NCBI GenBank assembly: GCA_964451365.1
Contig: CAYVIB010000001.1
Span: forward strand, 186,001 to 250,000
Direction of reading: 5' to 3'
Length of the DNA: 64,000 nt
Source: CAYVIB01 sp964451365
GTDB taxonomy: Bacteria; Pseudomonadota; Gammaproteobacteria; Pseudomonadales; Cellvibrionaceae
In this document: one piece after another, positions 1 through 8,354 of the stretch
Position numbering within the stretch: position 1 is the first letter of the stretch
How the letters are laid out: every line of letters starts with the position of its first letter
Program-made: the position numbers and the translations under genes
Notes under the pieces: generated by a model
Told to the model about the DNA's origin: nothing
The model's input: only the letters and a program-made list of their open reading frames with translations
The model's database searches: none

Positions 1-240
1 TTGAGCTGCCGGGGATATGGGGATGGCCGCCGATGATCAGAACAGATAATTCCTTATTCCGGTGAGAGTGGGTGAGAGTGCCTGGAGCTTCAGCCTGTCC
101 CTTCACAAATGGTTTTATAAGATCTGACAGGTTAATACCGGCTCAGTTTCTACTAGTATCCTTTTACGAGTCATTCGATTTGGCTTGGAAACAGTTGGTT
201 TTTTATAGCGATTCGAAATCGTAAGGGGAAAGTCGGAAGA
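1..240. other. Window edge, no gene recognised
   Basis: No convincing coding region is seen. A perfect 10-bp direct repeat (GGTGAGAGTG twice) lies at 61-80. A 61-codon open frame on the minus strand overlaps the next gene and has no recognisable features, so it is not called. The stretch just before 241 carries AAGGGG, a plausible ribosome binding site for the next gene. Confidence 0.4.
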
Positions 241-1215
241 ATGTTGATAGAGCCGGACAGGTCTCGATTGGGCCAAAATGTAATTGACAGCGCTGGTCAC
301 GCCATTACCAAGGCCCGCGGGATATCCAGACGGGCGGGAGTTGGATGGGTTCTTTTGGACGAGGCGGACACAATAATGTCCAGCAACGCCATAATGGCGG
401 GCATGTATAAGGCGGATATGGCGGAAAGCATCGCCCGGTGTCAGGGTAATTTTAAGACCCTGATACTAACCGTAGATCTGTGTCTTGGTTTCTGCGATAT
501 AAGGCGTGTTACTGACGAAGTGGAAGACTCCAATTGCACGTCAGTGATTATTGCCCATAAGCTTCCGGAACATGTTTCCGACGGGTACTGGAAAAGATGG
601 ATACGGACCTGGGAGGGAGAGGTGGTTTACACGAGGTATTCCTACCTTGCAGAGAACCTGTCCGTCGGGATGCGCAGTATGGGAGATAAAGGGCGTCCCT
701 GGGTTACGGCGGTAAGTGCATCCACCATCGAAAGTCGTGATATAGCTCTTGTAGAGCTTAATAGCGAATTTGGTTTTCTGGCCCACGTCAGCAACCTGGT
801 CAGGGAAAGTCGTGCCATATTGTTTAATCCCGGACAGAAGGATTTACTGGAACGCTTACCCCGGATAAACAACGGCGGAGAGGAGTTAAGGCTTTTCGAG
901 GTGACCTGCCAGGAAAGTATGTGGACCGCGATGGAGCATTGCTTTCTCGATAAGCGATATAGCGTTGTGCTATTGGACGATCCGAATCAATTGTCTTTAT
1001 ACGCTGCGGAAGATCTTATTGATGAAATTTATCATCATATTACGATCTCGAGTGATGATAGTGCAAAAAAGGCTTCCAGTGCTTTGGGGTTTTTAAAGTT
1101 GAGGGATTGGACAATTTTATCCAGCGAAGTTGTAGGGAATTGCATGCGTATGAATATACGTAGCAGCGCCAGTTTACCCAAGCGGTCGAGCCATTCAGGG
1201 GACGGGTTTAATTAG
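241..1215 (+). CDS. Divergent RibD-like (deaminase-reductase) protein, catalytic motifs lost
   Basis: This 324-residue protein is not a clear member of a named family, but its layout follows RibD, the riboflavin deaminase-reductase. Residues 8-32 match the leading helix, 33-41 the first strand, 55-68 the helix that normally carries H-A-E (here M60-A61-E62), 72-85 the strand and zinc Cys region (C81 and C85, no PC-x8-C), 99-111 the next strand, and 151-156 (GRPWVT) the entry to the reductase domain. LIDEIY at 259-264 matches the L-V-D-E-L-Y signature near the reductase end. The usual zinc ligands are absent, so deaminase activity is unlikely. AAGGGG 12 bases upstream supports the ATG at 241; two in-frame stops lie at 133 and 154. 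It ends 21 bp inside the convergent luxR-type gene. The family call is my own alignment by eye. Confidence 0.5.
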   Translation: MLIEPDRSRLGQNVIDSAGHAITKARGISRRAGVGWVLLDEADTIMSSNAIMAGMYKADMAESIARCQGNFKTLILTVDLCLGFCDIRRVTDEVEDSNCTSVIIAHKLPEHVSDGYWKRWIRTWEGEVVYTRYSYLAENLSVGMRSMGDKGRPWVTAVSASTIESRDIALVELNSEFGFLAHVSNLVRESRAILFNPGQKDLLERLPRINNGGEELRLFEVTCQESMWTAMEHCFLDKRYSVVLLDDPNQLSLYAAEDLIDEIYHHITISSDDSAKKASSALGFLKLRDWTILSSEVVGNCMRMNIRSSASLPKRSSHSGDGFN

Positions 1216-1929
1216 TCCATGTAATATGGCCTTGGCTACCGCGTGTTGACGATTGGATGCGCCCAGCTTTTTTGCAGCGCCAGTCATATGAAAAATAACC
1301 GTTCTTTCGGAAACGTCCAGGATCTTGGATATCTCCCACGCGGTTTTACCTTCACACGCCCAAAACAAACATTCGTTTTCCCTTGGGGTAAGTTTAATTG
1401 TTTCATTGGTATTTGCCTGGAAGCGAGTATAGGCCTCAAAGAGAAAGTTGCTGAAAGCCTGAGCGGGAAACAGGCTCTCCATAAACCGATTTTCAATGTC
1501 GTCATTATTAGAGGTCGCCAAGCTAAAAATTGCGACGTCACCTGAGGGAGATTTGATGGGAATGGACATGCCATTTACCAGGCCAAGTTCCCTGGCTCGA
1601 GCCATGAGCTTTTCAGCGGCGGGGGAATTGTACTGCTCCATTTTCATGAGCTTGTCCCAGCGTATGGGCGCGAATCGCTCAAAGCAGTACTTCACCACCG
1701 GATCGCTCTTTTGCATCTCTTCCTTAAAATAATAAAGCCACCACTCGTCCGGATAATTCGTTATGGTTGTGATTTTGGGGGCACTCAGGGATGTCGCGGC
1801 TACCACCCCAAAAAGATAGTACTCCCACCTGAATTCCCGGGAAAACTCTAAACAAATGGATTCAGCTTCTTCCAGTGTTTTACATTCTTCAATTTTTTCC
1901 TGGAAACTCAAGAGTTCGTTTGTATTCAT
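1195..1929 (-). CDS. LuxR-type autoinducer-binding transcriptional regulator
   Basis: A 244-residue regulator with an N-terminal autoinducer-binding domain (about 20-165) and a C-terminal GerE/LuxR helix-turn-helix (about 178-240, starting IKLTPRENECLFWA). All ligand-pocket residues known from TraR are present at the right spacing: W63, Y67, D76, P77 and W91 match TraR W57, Y61, D70, P71 and W85. This predicts binding of an acyl-homoserine lactone or similar ligand. TTAGGAG about 8 bases upstream supports the ATG. No luxI-type synthase lies within the window, so it is a candidate LuxR solo. The 3' end overlaps the convergent RibD-like gene, which may make their transcripts antisense to each other. 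Confidence 0.9.
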   Translation of the reverse strand: MNTNELLSFQEKIEECKTLEEAESICLEFSREFRWEYYLFGVVAATSLSAPKITTITNYPDEWWLYYFKEEMQKSDPVVKYCFERFAPIRWDKLMKMEQYNSPAAEKLMARARELGLVNGMSIPIKSPSGDVAIFSLATSNNDDIENRFMESLFPAQAFSNFLFEAYTRFQANTNETIKLTPRENECLFWACEGKTAWEISKILDVSERTVIFHMTGAAKKLGASNRQHAVAKAILHGLIKPVP

Positions 1930-2081
1930 TATTATATTCTCCTAAATGTGCCCGAAGGTTGGAATAGGGGCTAATCCTTACGCAAGTTTTATCTATCTGG
2001 AACAAGTGAAGCAGAAATTGATAGTCGATTTAAACCAGTTTTGTGACAAATTTCAATACAAAATGCCATGAATAAGAGTAG

Positions 2082-2190
2082 GGATTATTGCAAGATGAAA
2101 AGCGCGCCAGCATTTGGATATGGAAACATAGGCTAAAAACTTCTCAAAAAGCTGTTGCCGTTGCCATGGAAGGCCTGATCATCCATTAAT
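2082..2190 (+). pseudogene. Probable 3' remnant of a second luxR-type gene
   Basis: In the plus-strand frame ending in TAA at 2188-2190, the last residues read RLKTSQKAVAVAMEGLIIH. This resembles the end of LuxR-type helix-turn-helix domains, where a K-L-x-A-x-N-R-x-x-A-V-A-x-A pattern is followed by G-L-I; the intact neighbour ends NRQHAVAKAILHGLI. Upstream the frame meets a stop at 2079-2081, so no full gene remains. The match is short, so this is a suggestion rather than a firm call. Confidence 0.35.
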
Positions 2191-2473
2191 GCTGCGTCAT
2201 TTTTATTAAAGTGATATTACTCAATACTGTGCTTTATGTTGATAATGGCGCCATGTTTGGGAGGGTAATCCCCACAATGAAACCGATCAGGAGCCCTTTA
2301 TTGGAACAGCAGAATGCTATAGTTCCGCGCGCCCTTGTGGGCATCCTCCGATAAAAATTTACTTGCTTTTCCTTTTATAAAAGTCTCAACTTGATTTCTT
2401 CCGGCACCCCGTTGTGCCGCATTGGCTTTGTGATGTCGCCGATGATTAACTATTTTTTTGTTGCTCGTGAGTG

Positions 2474-2487
2474 TTAATACATATTAA
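2474..2487. promoter_or_regulatory. AT-rich dyad, possible operator
   Basis: TTAATA and TATTAA are arranged around a central CA, giving a nearly perfect 14-bp dyad about 490 bp upstream of the GH3 gene. No regulator can be assigned. It may be chance in AT-rich DNA. Confidence 0.15.
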
Positions 2488-2973
2488 AAATAATTTATAT
2501 GTTTAGCATGCTTAAAAAGCACATCAATCATTAGATCATGAATCCACTATGAAATACTTTCTTGCTCCCGCCACATCTTTATCCTGATTTTTTCGAAGTG
2601 ACTTTAGAAAAAACAGATATCAAAATAAAATTTTATTAATCCGACAGGTAAACGAACTGCTTGATTTCAAGACGTTCGCGCTGGTCTGCGGGTCGCGGCG
2701 GTGCTCCCTTGCACCGCTATAGCGTAAAAGCAACTCATATCATTTTTTGCGGAGTTGAAATGTTCGATTTGTTGTCGTATTGCCATAGCTGATAAAGCGC
2801 TATGTGCTGATGCGGTATCGGGAAGTTGCCAGATGTGTTGTCTCGGCCATTAGCGTGCCTGGCAGGCTGGACCGCCCCTGTCGAGCCACTGTGGTGCCGA
2901 CACCGCCTTTCTTTTTACCTTTGTTCCGCTACACTTAGCGGTTGTGTTTGTAAAAGAAAGCTTTCGGTGATCT

Positions 2974-5607
2974 ATGAAAATCAAACTGGTTATTCCTTTA
3001 ATTTGCCTGCTATTTGCTTCGTGTGACGAAGCTACACAAGATTCCTCTCCCGATACTACGAACCGGCGTGAAAAAACTCCTTACATGGATACCAGTCTGT
3101 CCATCGATGAACGGGTTGACGACCTGGTATCGCGCATGACAATTTCAGAAAAAATATCCCAAATGTACAACGAGGCTCCGGCTATCGAGCATTTGGGCAT
3201 CCCGGCGTATGACTGGTGGAATGAGGCTTTGCATGGTGTGGCGAGGGCCGGTAAAGCAACAGTATTTCCGCAGGCGATCGGTATGGCGGCCACTTTTGAT
3301 GCACCGCTGATATTCGATATTGCCACGGTTATTTCCGACGAGGCGCGGGCCAAGCATCACTACTTTTTCGATAATGGTATTACGTCCCGCTATACCGGCC
3401 TGACTTTCTGGTCGCCCAATATCAATATTTTTCGCGATCCCCGCTGGGGACGCGGCCAGGAAACATACGGAGAGGATCCCTTTCTTACCGGTCAACTGGC
3501 AGTCAGTTTTATCCATGGCATGCAGGGAGACGACGATAAATATCTGAAAACCGCTGCCATGGCAAAGCATTATGCGGTTCACAGCGGGCCGGAAAAAACC
3601 CGCCATTCCGATGATTATCACCCGAGCGAAAAAGATTTGTGGGAAACCTACCTGCCGGCGTTTGAAATGGCGGTGCAGGATGGGAACGTGGAATCTGTTA
3701 TGTGTGCCTATAACCGGGTAAACGGCGATCCGGCCTGCGGTAACGACAGACTTCTAAAAGAGGTATTGCGGGGCAAGTTTGGTTTTGACGGGCACGTGGT
3801 ATCGGACTGCGGTGCAATCGCGGACTTTTATGACCCGAATGCGCACAATGTTGTCCGCGCTCCGGCCGCGGCGGCAGCCTGGGCGGTAAGGTCGGGTACG
3901 GACCTCAATTGTGGTACAGGTCGGCTGAGTACTTTTGCCAACCTGCATTTCGCGCTGCAACGGGAAATGATTACCATGGAGGAAATTGACACAGCAGTGA
4001 AACGATTGTTCCGGACGCGGTTCAAGCTGGGCATGTTTGACCCGGAAGAAGAAGTACCTTTCGCGGATATTCCCATGTCCGTTGTGGGTTCGGAAAAACA
4101 TCTGCAACTGGCTCAGAAGGCGGCGGAAAAATCGTTGGTATTGCTCAAAAACAATGGCGTGTTACCGCTGAAACAAGGCGTTAAAGTAGCTGTTGTGGGT
4201 CCGAACGCTGACAATGAAGACGTGCTGGTGGGGAATTACCATGGTGTGCCGATCAACCCGATAACGCCTCTGGAAGGTATCAGGCAGCGCCTGGGCGGGC
4301 AGAACGTCCGCTATGCACCGGGCTCTTCATTAATCGCCGATTTTTACGCGCATTACGAGGTTGTGGGGGAGGAAAACTTTTTCCATAAGGGTGAGGGTGG
4401 AAACCTTCAACCGGGACTGGTAGGTTCGTATTACAACGCGTCCCGCAAAGACGGTCTCGAGGCTGAACCTCAATTTTCCCGTGTGGATAAAACCATCGAT
4501 TTTTATTGGCAGAAGTCGCCCGTTGACCAGAGTGTGGGTGACGAGTTCGGTGTGGTATGGAAGGGCTTGCTGATACCGAAGCAGACTGGGGAATATAAAT
4601 TCCAGACCCAGGAGAAAATACTGATTGATGGCCAGGAAGTTAAAGGTTCCATTCAGTTAACGGCCGGGCAGGAATATGCCTTTGAAGCGTCGCAGACTTA
4701 TCTACGAAACTGGTGGAGTCGCCAGCTGGAGCCGTCGGCACAGGTTAAGTGGATTAACCTCTCCAGGAACCTGGTTTCCGAAGCGGTCAGCGCCGTGGAG
4801 CAATCAGATGTGGTGTTGTTTATGGGGGGAATTTCTCCGCGCCTTGAAGGTGAGGAAATGCGAGTGGAGCTGGAAGGGTTCGATTACGGTGACCGTACCC
4901 GCATTAATCTACCCGCCGAGCAGCGGGATTTACTGGAAGTTCTGCACGCTTTTGGCAAGCCGGTGGTAATGGTCAACTTCAGTGGCAGTGCGATGGCGTT
5001 GAACTGGGAAGATAAAAATCTCGATGCAATCGTGCAGGCATTTTACCCCGGCGAGGCGACCGGCACCGCGCTGGCAGGATTACTGTGGGGAGAATATAGC
5101 CCTGCGGGGCGTTTGCCTGTGACTTTCTACAAAGGCGTTGACGACTTACCCGCTTTTACTGATTACACCATGGAAAACCGCACATACAAATACTACCAAG
5201 GGGATGTTTTGTATCCCTTCGGTTACGGCTTAAGCTACACGACTTTCGTTTACAGCAATTTGTCCGCACCGGCGGAATGGACACAAAACGGCCCCCTCGC
5301 TGTTTCCGCAACTTTATCCAATACCGGGGATGTCCCGGGCGATGAGGTGGTACAGGTATATGTCAGCCTGCTAGATGCTCCGGGGCGTGTGCCTACACGG
5401 GAGTTAAAGGCGTTTAAGCGTGTGAACCTGGCCGCTGGCGAAGAAACGACAGTGGATTTTGCGTTCCAGCCCGAGGATATTTTTTATATCGACGGCGAGG
5501 GCAGGAAAAACAGCTACACAGGGAAATTATTGATTACTGTTGGGTCCGGTCAGAAGGGATATGTTCCCGCCGACGGCTTGGTGGAAAAAACAATCACAAT
5601 CCGATAG
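2974..5607 (+). CDS. GH3 family glycoside hydrolase with PA14-like insert, lipoprotein
   Basis: An 877-residue exo-acting glycosidase that would release terminal beta-linked glucose or xylose. The N-terminus is a lipoprotein signal ending in the lipobox LFAS-C17. The first GH3 domain (about 40-360) has the K198-H199 substrate pair and the nucleophile Asp278 in VVSDCGA. The second GH3 domain is split by a PA14-like module (about 475-590), known in this family to shape substrate choice. A fibronectin-III-like domain closes the protein (about 790-870), after the signature YPFGYGLSYTTF. Overall pattern favours beta-xylosidase or beta-glucosidase of the BxlA/Xyl3A type; the substrate cannot be decided from sequence alone. 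It likely sits in the outer membrane or faces the periplasm. No transporter or other glycoside gene is next to it. Confidence 0.9.
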   Translation: MKIKLVIPLICLLFASCDEATQDSSPDTTNRREKTPYMDTSLSIDERVDDLVSRMTISEKISQMYNEAPAIEHLGIPAYDWWNEALHGVARAGKATVFPQAIGMAATFDAPLIFDIATVISDEARAKHHYFFDNGITSRYTGLTFWSPNINIFRDPRWGRGQETYGEDPFLTGQLAVSFIHGMQGDDDKYLKTAAMAKHYAVHSGPEKTRHSDDYHPSEKDLWETYLPAFEMAVQDGNVESVMCAYNRVNGDPACGNDRLLKEVLRGKFGFDGHVVSDCGAIADFYDPNAHNVVRAPAAAAAWAVRSGTDLNCGTGRLSTFANLHFALQREMITMEEIDTAVKRLFRTRFKLGMFDPEEEVPFADIPMSVVGSEKHLQLAQKAAEKSLVLLKNNGVLPLKQGVKVAVVGPNADNEDVLVGNYHGVPINPITPLEGIRQRLGGQNVRYAPGSSLIADFYAHYEVVGEENFFHKGEGGNLQPGLVGSYYNASRKDGLEAEPQFSRVDKTIDFYWQKSPVDQSVGDEFGVVWKGLLIPKQTGEYKFQTQEKILIDGQEVKGSIQLTAGQEYAFEASQTYLRNWWSRQLEPSAQVKWINLSRNLVSEAVSAVEQSDVVLFMGGISPRLEGEEMRVELEGFDYGDRTRINLPAEQRDLLEVLHAFGKPVVMVNFSGSAMALNWEDKNLDAIVQAFYPGEATGTALAGLLWGEYSPAGRLPVTFYKGVDDLPAFTDYTMENRTYKYYQGDVLYPFGYGLSYTTFVYSNLSAPAEWTQNGPLAVSATLSNTGDVPGDEVVQVYVSLLDAPGRVPTRELKAFKRVNLAAGEETTVDFAFQPEDIFYIDGEGRKNSYTGKLLITVGSGQKGYVPADGLVEKTITIR

Positions 5608-5610
5608 TGC

Positions 5611-5637
5611 AAGGCGGATACGGGGAGTATCCGCCTT
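5611..5637. terminator. Hairpin between convergent genes
   Basis: An 11-bp perfect stem (AAGGCGGATAC at 5611-5621 with GTATCCGCCTT at 5627-5637) with a 5-base loop lies 3 bp after the GH3 stop codon and just before the end of the convergent OmpA-type gene. The following T-run is weak (AATTTT), so it is a plausible but not classical terminator. Confidence 0.6.
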
Positions 5638-5645
5638 AGGGAATT

Positions 5646-7073
5646 TTACTGAGGTGCTTTTAGCAGTAAATCTATACGACGGTTACGGGTGCGGCCTTCC
5701 GGTGTTTCGTTGTTGGCGATGGGCCGCGTCTCGCCGTAACCGATCGCCTCACTCCGGTTGATCGGAAAGCCGGCCATATTGCTGATAAAATATTGGCGCA
5801 CCGACTGGGCGCGATGCATGGACAGGTCGAGGTTCTGAATATCGCCGCCAAAGGAATCCGTATGCCCCTCAACCAGAACACCATATTCCGGATACAAGGC
5901 AATAGCCTGCTGCAGCTTGGTTAACAGAGCGTAACTTTGCGGTTTCACCAATGCGCTGCCGGGGTCGAAGGTTAAACCCACCGCGCGGATAAGAACATCG
6001 TTACCCTGGGTAAGCACTACTGCTTCTTCCCGGTTGAAGTAACTGGTCAAGCGCTGAAGCCGTTCGCGTTGCGCTTCCTGTTTTGCCAGCCTCTCCGATT
6101 GAATGCCGAGTTTACTTTCCAGAACTGCAATTTCTTTTTCGAGGTATTCCGCGTGGGTTTTCAGTTCGCCCAATTCGTAGGAATCCTTTTGCAATGCTTG
6201 AATGCGATTTTTAATCGCTGTCATGGGAACATCGAAACCCTTGTCGAATTCCGCCACCAATTCCAGTGAGCTGGCTATTTCTGTTACCGGTGCTTCCATT
6301 TTCAGCAGTATCTCTTCGTCGCTGACGTTGTTGTCCCGCAGCTTGTTAACCTGGTCGGCAAGGTAAATGGAATGCTTGGCCTGATAGAACGATTGTTTGA
6401 CCAATGAGCGCGGATAGTCGGTATCGTAACGATTCTGACTCAGCTCCTTTTCTGCCAAGGCCAATAGCTGCTCGGCTTTCTCCAGCGTTTTCGGCGCATA
6501 TCGATGGACACGCTCTTTTTTTGCTTTCTCTATCAGGGCAATGGTCTGGTTTAAATAAGCTGCTTTGATAGCGATCAGCTCCGCATCGCGATAGATTTTT
6601 TCCGCGTCGCCGGCTTTTTCGCGCGCGCGTTTTATATTGCTGGTTTCCAGTGTTTCGGTGGCGTCGATAAATTTTTTCTCGGCGGACGCCCATTCCTTCG
6701 CCGCCATTTTTTCCGCCTGCGCGTTGCGCGCATCGTTTCTGGCTTTAAGCGCACTTTCGAAAGTTATTTTGGCCAATTTGCTGGATTCACTTGCTTTCTG
6801 AAAATACGCAGTGGCCTGGGCCAGGTCCTTTTGAATCCGGTCGACATTTTGTTTTTTCTTATAGCGGTCATTGGCGCTGTTGTAATAGCCGGCCGCTTCG
6901 GCGTAACTGACCGGGGCCAGAATGTTGGCCTGGTTGGCGTTGGCTTCTTGCATTGCCGCATCGGCGTCGGCAAAAAGGGAATCCCGTAACTGATCCGCTT
7001 GTAGAGAGAGTGCCAGTAAACAACCGGCAAAACCCAGGAGCAGGCTCGCTACTGTTTTTATATGAGAGCGCAT
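5646..7073 (-). CDS. OmpA-family protein with DUF4398-type N-terminal region
   Basis: A 475-residue envelope protein. It starts with a signal peptide (about 1-26, cleavage near LQA-DQL), followed by a long helical, charged region (about 30-345) of the DUF4398 type with Ala/Lys/Glu-rich segments likely to form coiled coils. The C-terminal OmpA-like domain (about 360-475) has the peptidoglycan-binding signature GHTDSFGG and LSMHRAQSV, whose Asp and Arg bind diaminopimelate. It probably bridges the outer membrane or periplasm to the cell wall. GGAGG about 9 bases upstream supports the ATG. It stands alone, convergent with the GH3 gene. Confidence 0.9.
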   Translation of the reverse strand: MRSHIKTVASLLLGFAGCLLALSLQADQLRDSLFADADAAMQEANANQANILAPVSYAEAAGYYNSANDRYKKKQNVDRIQKDLAQATAYFQKASESSKLAKITFESALKARNDARNAQAEKMAAKEWASAEKKFIDATETLETSNIKRAREKAGDAEKIYRDAELIAIKAAYLNQTIALIEKAKKERVHRYAPKTLEKAEQLLALAEKELSQNRYDTDYPRSLVKQSFYQAKHSIYLADQVNKLRDNNVSDEEILLKMEAPVTEIASSLELVAEFDKGFDVPMTAIKNRIQALQKDSYELGELKTHAEYLEKEIAVLESKLGIQSERLAKQEAQRERLQRLTSYFNREEAVVLTQGNDVLIRAVGLTFDPGSALVKPQSYALLTKLQQAIALYPEYGVLVEGHTDSFGGDIQNLDLSMHRAQSVRQYFISNMAGFPINRSEAIGYGETRPIANNETPEGRTRNRRIDLLLKAPQ

Positions 7074-7210
7074 TCGTTATGCCTCCATTATTCTCGGAAA
7101 TAAATTTGTAACGTAAGAATAGCCGGTTTCGGGAATAATGATCGGGAATTGGCGCGCAATTAGTCTTTAATGATTTGTTAGTGTGATTTTTGTCCAGTTT
7201 GATTCTGGTT

Positions 7211-8227
7211 CTATGGGCAGTTGATGGTATTTCGCCAGACAACATTGTCCACCGGGATCCCTTTCTCTTTATTTTCCCGGCGTAGCCGAAGCGCGCGTTG
7301 ACCTGGATAGCTTACGACGCCAGCCTGCTCCATGGGGGCGGAGGCAAGATAATCCTGAATGATATTTTCCAGCATTTGCGGTATGGCGTTGTGGTGGGGC
7401 AGCTTCTCAAGATCAATTGCAATAAATACATTGGAGGAGGCGGTTTCGGCTTCACGCCTGGATATTTCATGTGTCGAAAGCCCGCCGGACAGGATCGCTG
7501 CAAGAATATCCAATAAAAGGGACAACCCGGCGCCCTTCCAGTAGCCGATAGGGAGCGGCCGTTCGGAAGCGAGAATATCCTTGGGGTTATGGGTCAGATT
7601 GCCGCTTTCATCGTAGCCACCGGGTACAGGCAGGTCTTTTTCTTTAATGCTGTAGGCTTCCATGGCGCCGTAGGAATATTGCGACATTGCCATATCCAGC
7701 ACAATGGCTTCCGATCGGTAAGGTACTGCCAGGATAAGAGGGTTGTTTCCCAGCCGGCTTTCCCGTGAGCCCCACGCCGGCAGGTTTCCGGTGGTGTTTG
7801 TCCAGCCTATAAAAGCGAGGCCCGCCTTGGCCACCCGCCAGCCATAAGTGCCACCGCGCATCCAGTGATTGGTATTCGCAAGTGTGACGCAGGCAATGCC
7901 GTATTGGCGGGCCAGTTCAATCACCCGGTCGGCGCAAAACAGCGCGTTCAGCGGTCCGGGGCCGAGATTGCCGTTCCATTGCTCCACGCCACTGTTGGCC
8001 GCAATTCGGGTTGGAATCGCGTGCACATCTATATAACCGTTTCTTACGTATTCAACAAAACGGGGGAAACGATTGATACCGTGGGTATAAACCCCGTCGA
8101 GACTGTTTTCGGTGAAGATGCGCGCGCATTCGCGGGCGCGCTCTTCACGAAAACCCAGTTCGAGCAGAATCCGCTTGAATTCCGCTTCCATTTGTTCCGG
8201 TGGTATTCGAAGGGTTTGACTGGTCAA
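7211..8227 (-). CDS. Malate/L-lactate dehydrogenase-family (YiaK-type) oxidoreductase
   Basis: A 338-residue NAD(P)H-dependent oxidoreductase of the LDH2/MDH2 family, closest in pattern to 2,3-diketo-L-gulonate reductase (YiaK/DlgD). The conserved N-terminal segment DGVYTHGINRFP contains the proposed catalytic His, and THSNHW-like and WGS motifs (TNTTGNLPAWGS) line the cofactor site. The start is a TTG at 8225-8227, supported by GAGGAA seven bases upstream; no ATG fits. Other members reduce malate, ureidoglycolate or 2-oxo sugars, so the substrate is an inference. No sugar-acid transport genes flank it. Confidence 0.85.
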   Translation of the reverse strand: MTSQTLRIPPEQMEAEFKRILLELGFREERARECARIFTENSLDGVYTHGINRFPRFVEYVRNGYIDVHAIPTRIAANSGVEQWNGNLGPGPLNALFCADRVIELARQYGIACVTLANTNHWMRGGTYGWRVAKAGLAFIGWTNTTGNLPAWGSRESRLGNNPLILAVPYRSEAIVLDMAMSQYSYGAMEAYSIKEKDLPVPGGYDESGNLTHNPKDILASERPLPIGYWKGAGLSLLLDILAAILSGGLSTHEISRREAETASSNVFIAIDLEKLPHHNAIPQMLENIIQDYLASAPMEQAGVVSYPGQRALRLRRENKEKGIPVDNVVWRNTINCP

Positions 8228-8312
8228 AGCGCGTTCCTCAATTTACTGGATCGTTAGAATAACATCCCCTGTTGATAAGTGAAGGTGAGGAATTTATTTG
8301 TACGCGGCATAG

Positions 8313-8327
8313 TCGGATATAATCCGA
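8313..8327. promoter_or_regulatory. Dyad overlapping a -10 element before the DUF523 gene
   Basis: TCGGAT and ATCCGA flank ATA as a perfect 15-bp dyad, and TATAAT (8318-8323) is embedded in it. It lies 28 bp upstream of the DUF523-DUF1722 start. A repressor bound here would block the -10 box. No clear -35 hexamer is seen at 17 bp. Confidence 0.35.
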
Positions 8328-8354
8328 TTCGAATTTTAGCGGTAGCACAAATTA

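Larger units (their letters stand above)
1930..2973. other. 1 kb AT-rich intergenic region
   Basis: This gap separates the LuxR-type regulator from the GH3 gene. It contains a likely luxR 3' remnant (2082-2190, listed separately), a 14-bp AT dyad TTAATA-CA-TATTAA at 2474-2487, a core palindrome AGCATGCT near 2515, and a hairpin at 2698-2717 (GCGGTGC/GCACCGC, 6-base loop) with no following T-run. A 66-codon plus-strand frame at 2826-3026 overlaps the GH3 start in another frame and is not called. The region probably holds the promoters of both flanking genes, but I cannot place a convincing -35/-10 pair. Confidence 0.4.

Noticed and set aside
110..140. Half site resembling a lux box (ACAGGT at 127-132) before the RibD-like gene
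   Set aside because: Only one half is present; no matching ACCTGT half at the right spacing.
115..300. 61-codon minus-strand open frame
   Set aside because: It overlaps the RibD-like start, has no recognisable features, and is short enough to arise by chance.
2826..3026. 66-codon plus-strand frame before the GH3 gene
   Set aside because: It overlaps the GH3 signal peptide in another frame and has no ribosome site or family signature.
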